From assembly GCA_025024175.1 (NCBI GenBank), contig QCXZ01000001.1:39922942-39986941 (forward strand): a stretch of 64,000 nucleotides of DNA, given 5' to 3'. The first letter of the stretch is position 1. Each line of letters opens with the position of its first letter. Under the pieces are notes generated by a model. It was not told where the DNA came from and made no database searches. It worked only from the letters and a program-made list of their open reading frames with translations. The position numbers were made by a program, and so were the translations under genes. This DNA is from Rhyzopertha dominica (Eukaryota > Arthropoda > Insecta > Coleoptera > Bostrichidae). Positions 63,918 to 64,000 of the stretch are shown here, one piece after another.

Positions 63918-64000
63918 CTTACGAACGTTTACTTTTAGGTCATATACATTCGTAGCAAACTCATCAACGCTGATATTAATTTTACAGCATTTCATTTATT
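63918..64000. other. window end, unannotated
   Basis: Probably intron of the receptor-like gene. Nothing further seen. Confidence 0.3.

Overview
The window looks like a TE-packed piece of an arthropod, most likely insect, genome. The base composition is AT-rich, there is no operon structure, and nearly everything recognisable is a eukaryotic mobile element. These include a Maverick/Polinton, a Ty3/gypsy LTR element with an envelope gene, Penelope-like elements, LINE fragments, and hAT and Tc1/mariner-type MITEs. The only plausible host gene is a 7TM gustatory-receptor-like exon at the right edge (about 63.3-63.9 kb). I cannot assign an insect order from the sequence.

Layout. 0.4-25 kb is a mosaic of small elements: a hAT MITE (430-996), a decayed LINE (3.5-4.6 kb), a head-to-head pair of Penelope-like 3' ends (5.2-6.1 kb), a dead mariner-type transposase (7.4-8.5 kb), AATATT-rich clusters around a hAT copy split by a MITE (8.9-12.6 kb), a second and larger Penelope palindrome with reverse transcriptase and the start of a GIY-YIG domain (14.8-17.8 kb), a hAT MITE (19.8-20.4 kb), a LINE 3' end (20.8-21.7 kb) and a MITE at 22.3-22.8 kb.

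25,132-49,646 is one nested unit. The outer element is a Maverick/Polinton derivative with AGTAGTATAGATAG termini and a 6-bp target duplication (AGTGGA). It is a giant palindrome with arms of about 5.6 kb around a unique 2.16-kb centre that carries an integrase (+) and a C-terminal fragment of protein-primed type DNA polymerase B (-). Each arm holds remnants of a capsid-like protein, a packaging-ATPase C-terminus, a RING-finger gene, a DUF8207-like gene and two unidentified genes. Both arms share the same inactivating lesions. A young Ty3/gypsy element (34,663-45,908; 837-bp LTRs; TATA duplication) sits inside the capsid-like gene of the right arm, and the left arm preserves its empty site.

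The gypsy element is the most notable object. Gag and pol are joined through a canonical TTTAAAC -1 frameshift site. Pol carries, between RNase H and integrase, a macro domain resembling the ADP-ribosyl hydrolase TARG1/OARD1, with both catalytic residues kept at the same spacing. Its envelope gene resembles the glycoprotein of chuviruses. The integrase and env are broken, and an assembly gap with an unmerged contig overlap lies at the pol/env boundary.

49.7-60.4 kb holds a third Penelope fragment, a complete hAT MITE, nested mariner/hAT-like MITEs, a foldback repeat, a LINE RT fragment, a gypsy integrase split by a second palindromic element (56,833-58,688) that also has AGTAGTA termini and a 6-bp duplication, and a LINE endonuclease fragment. 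60.4-63.2 kb has little I can identify.
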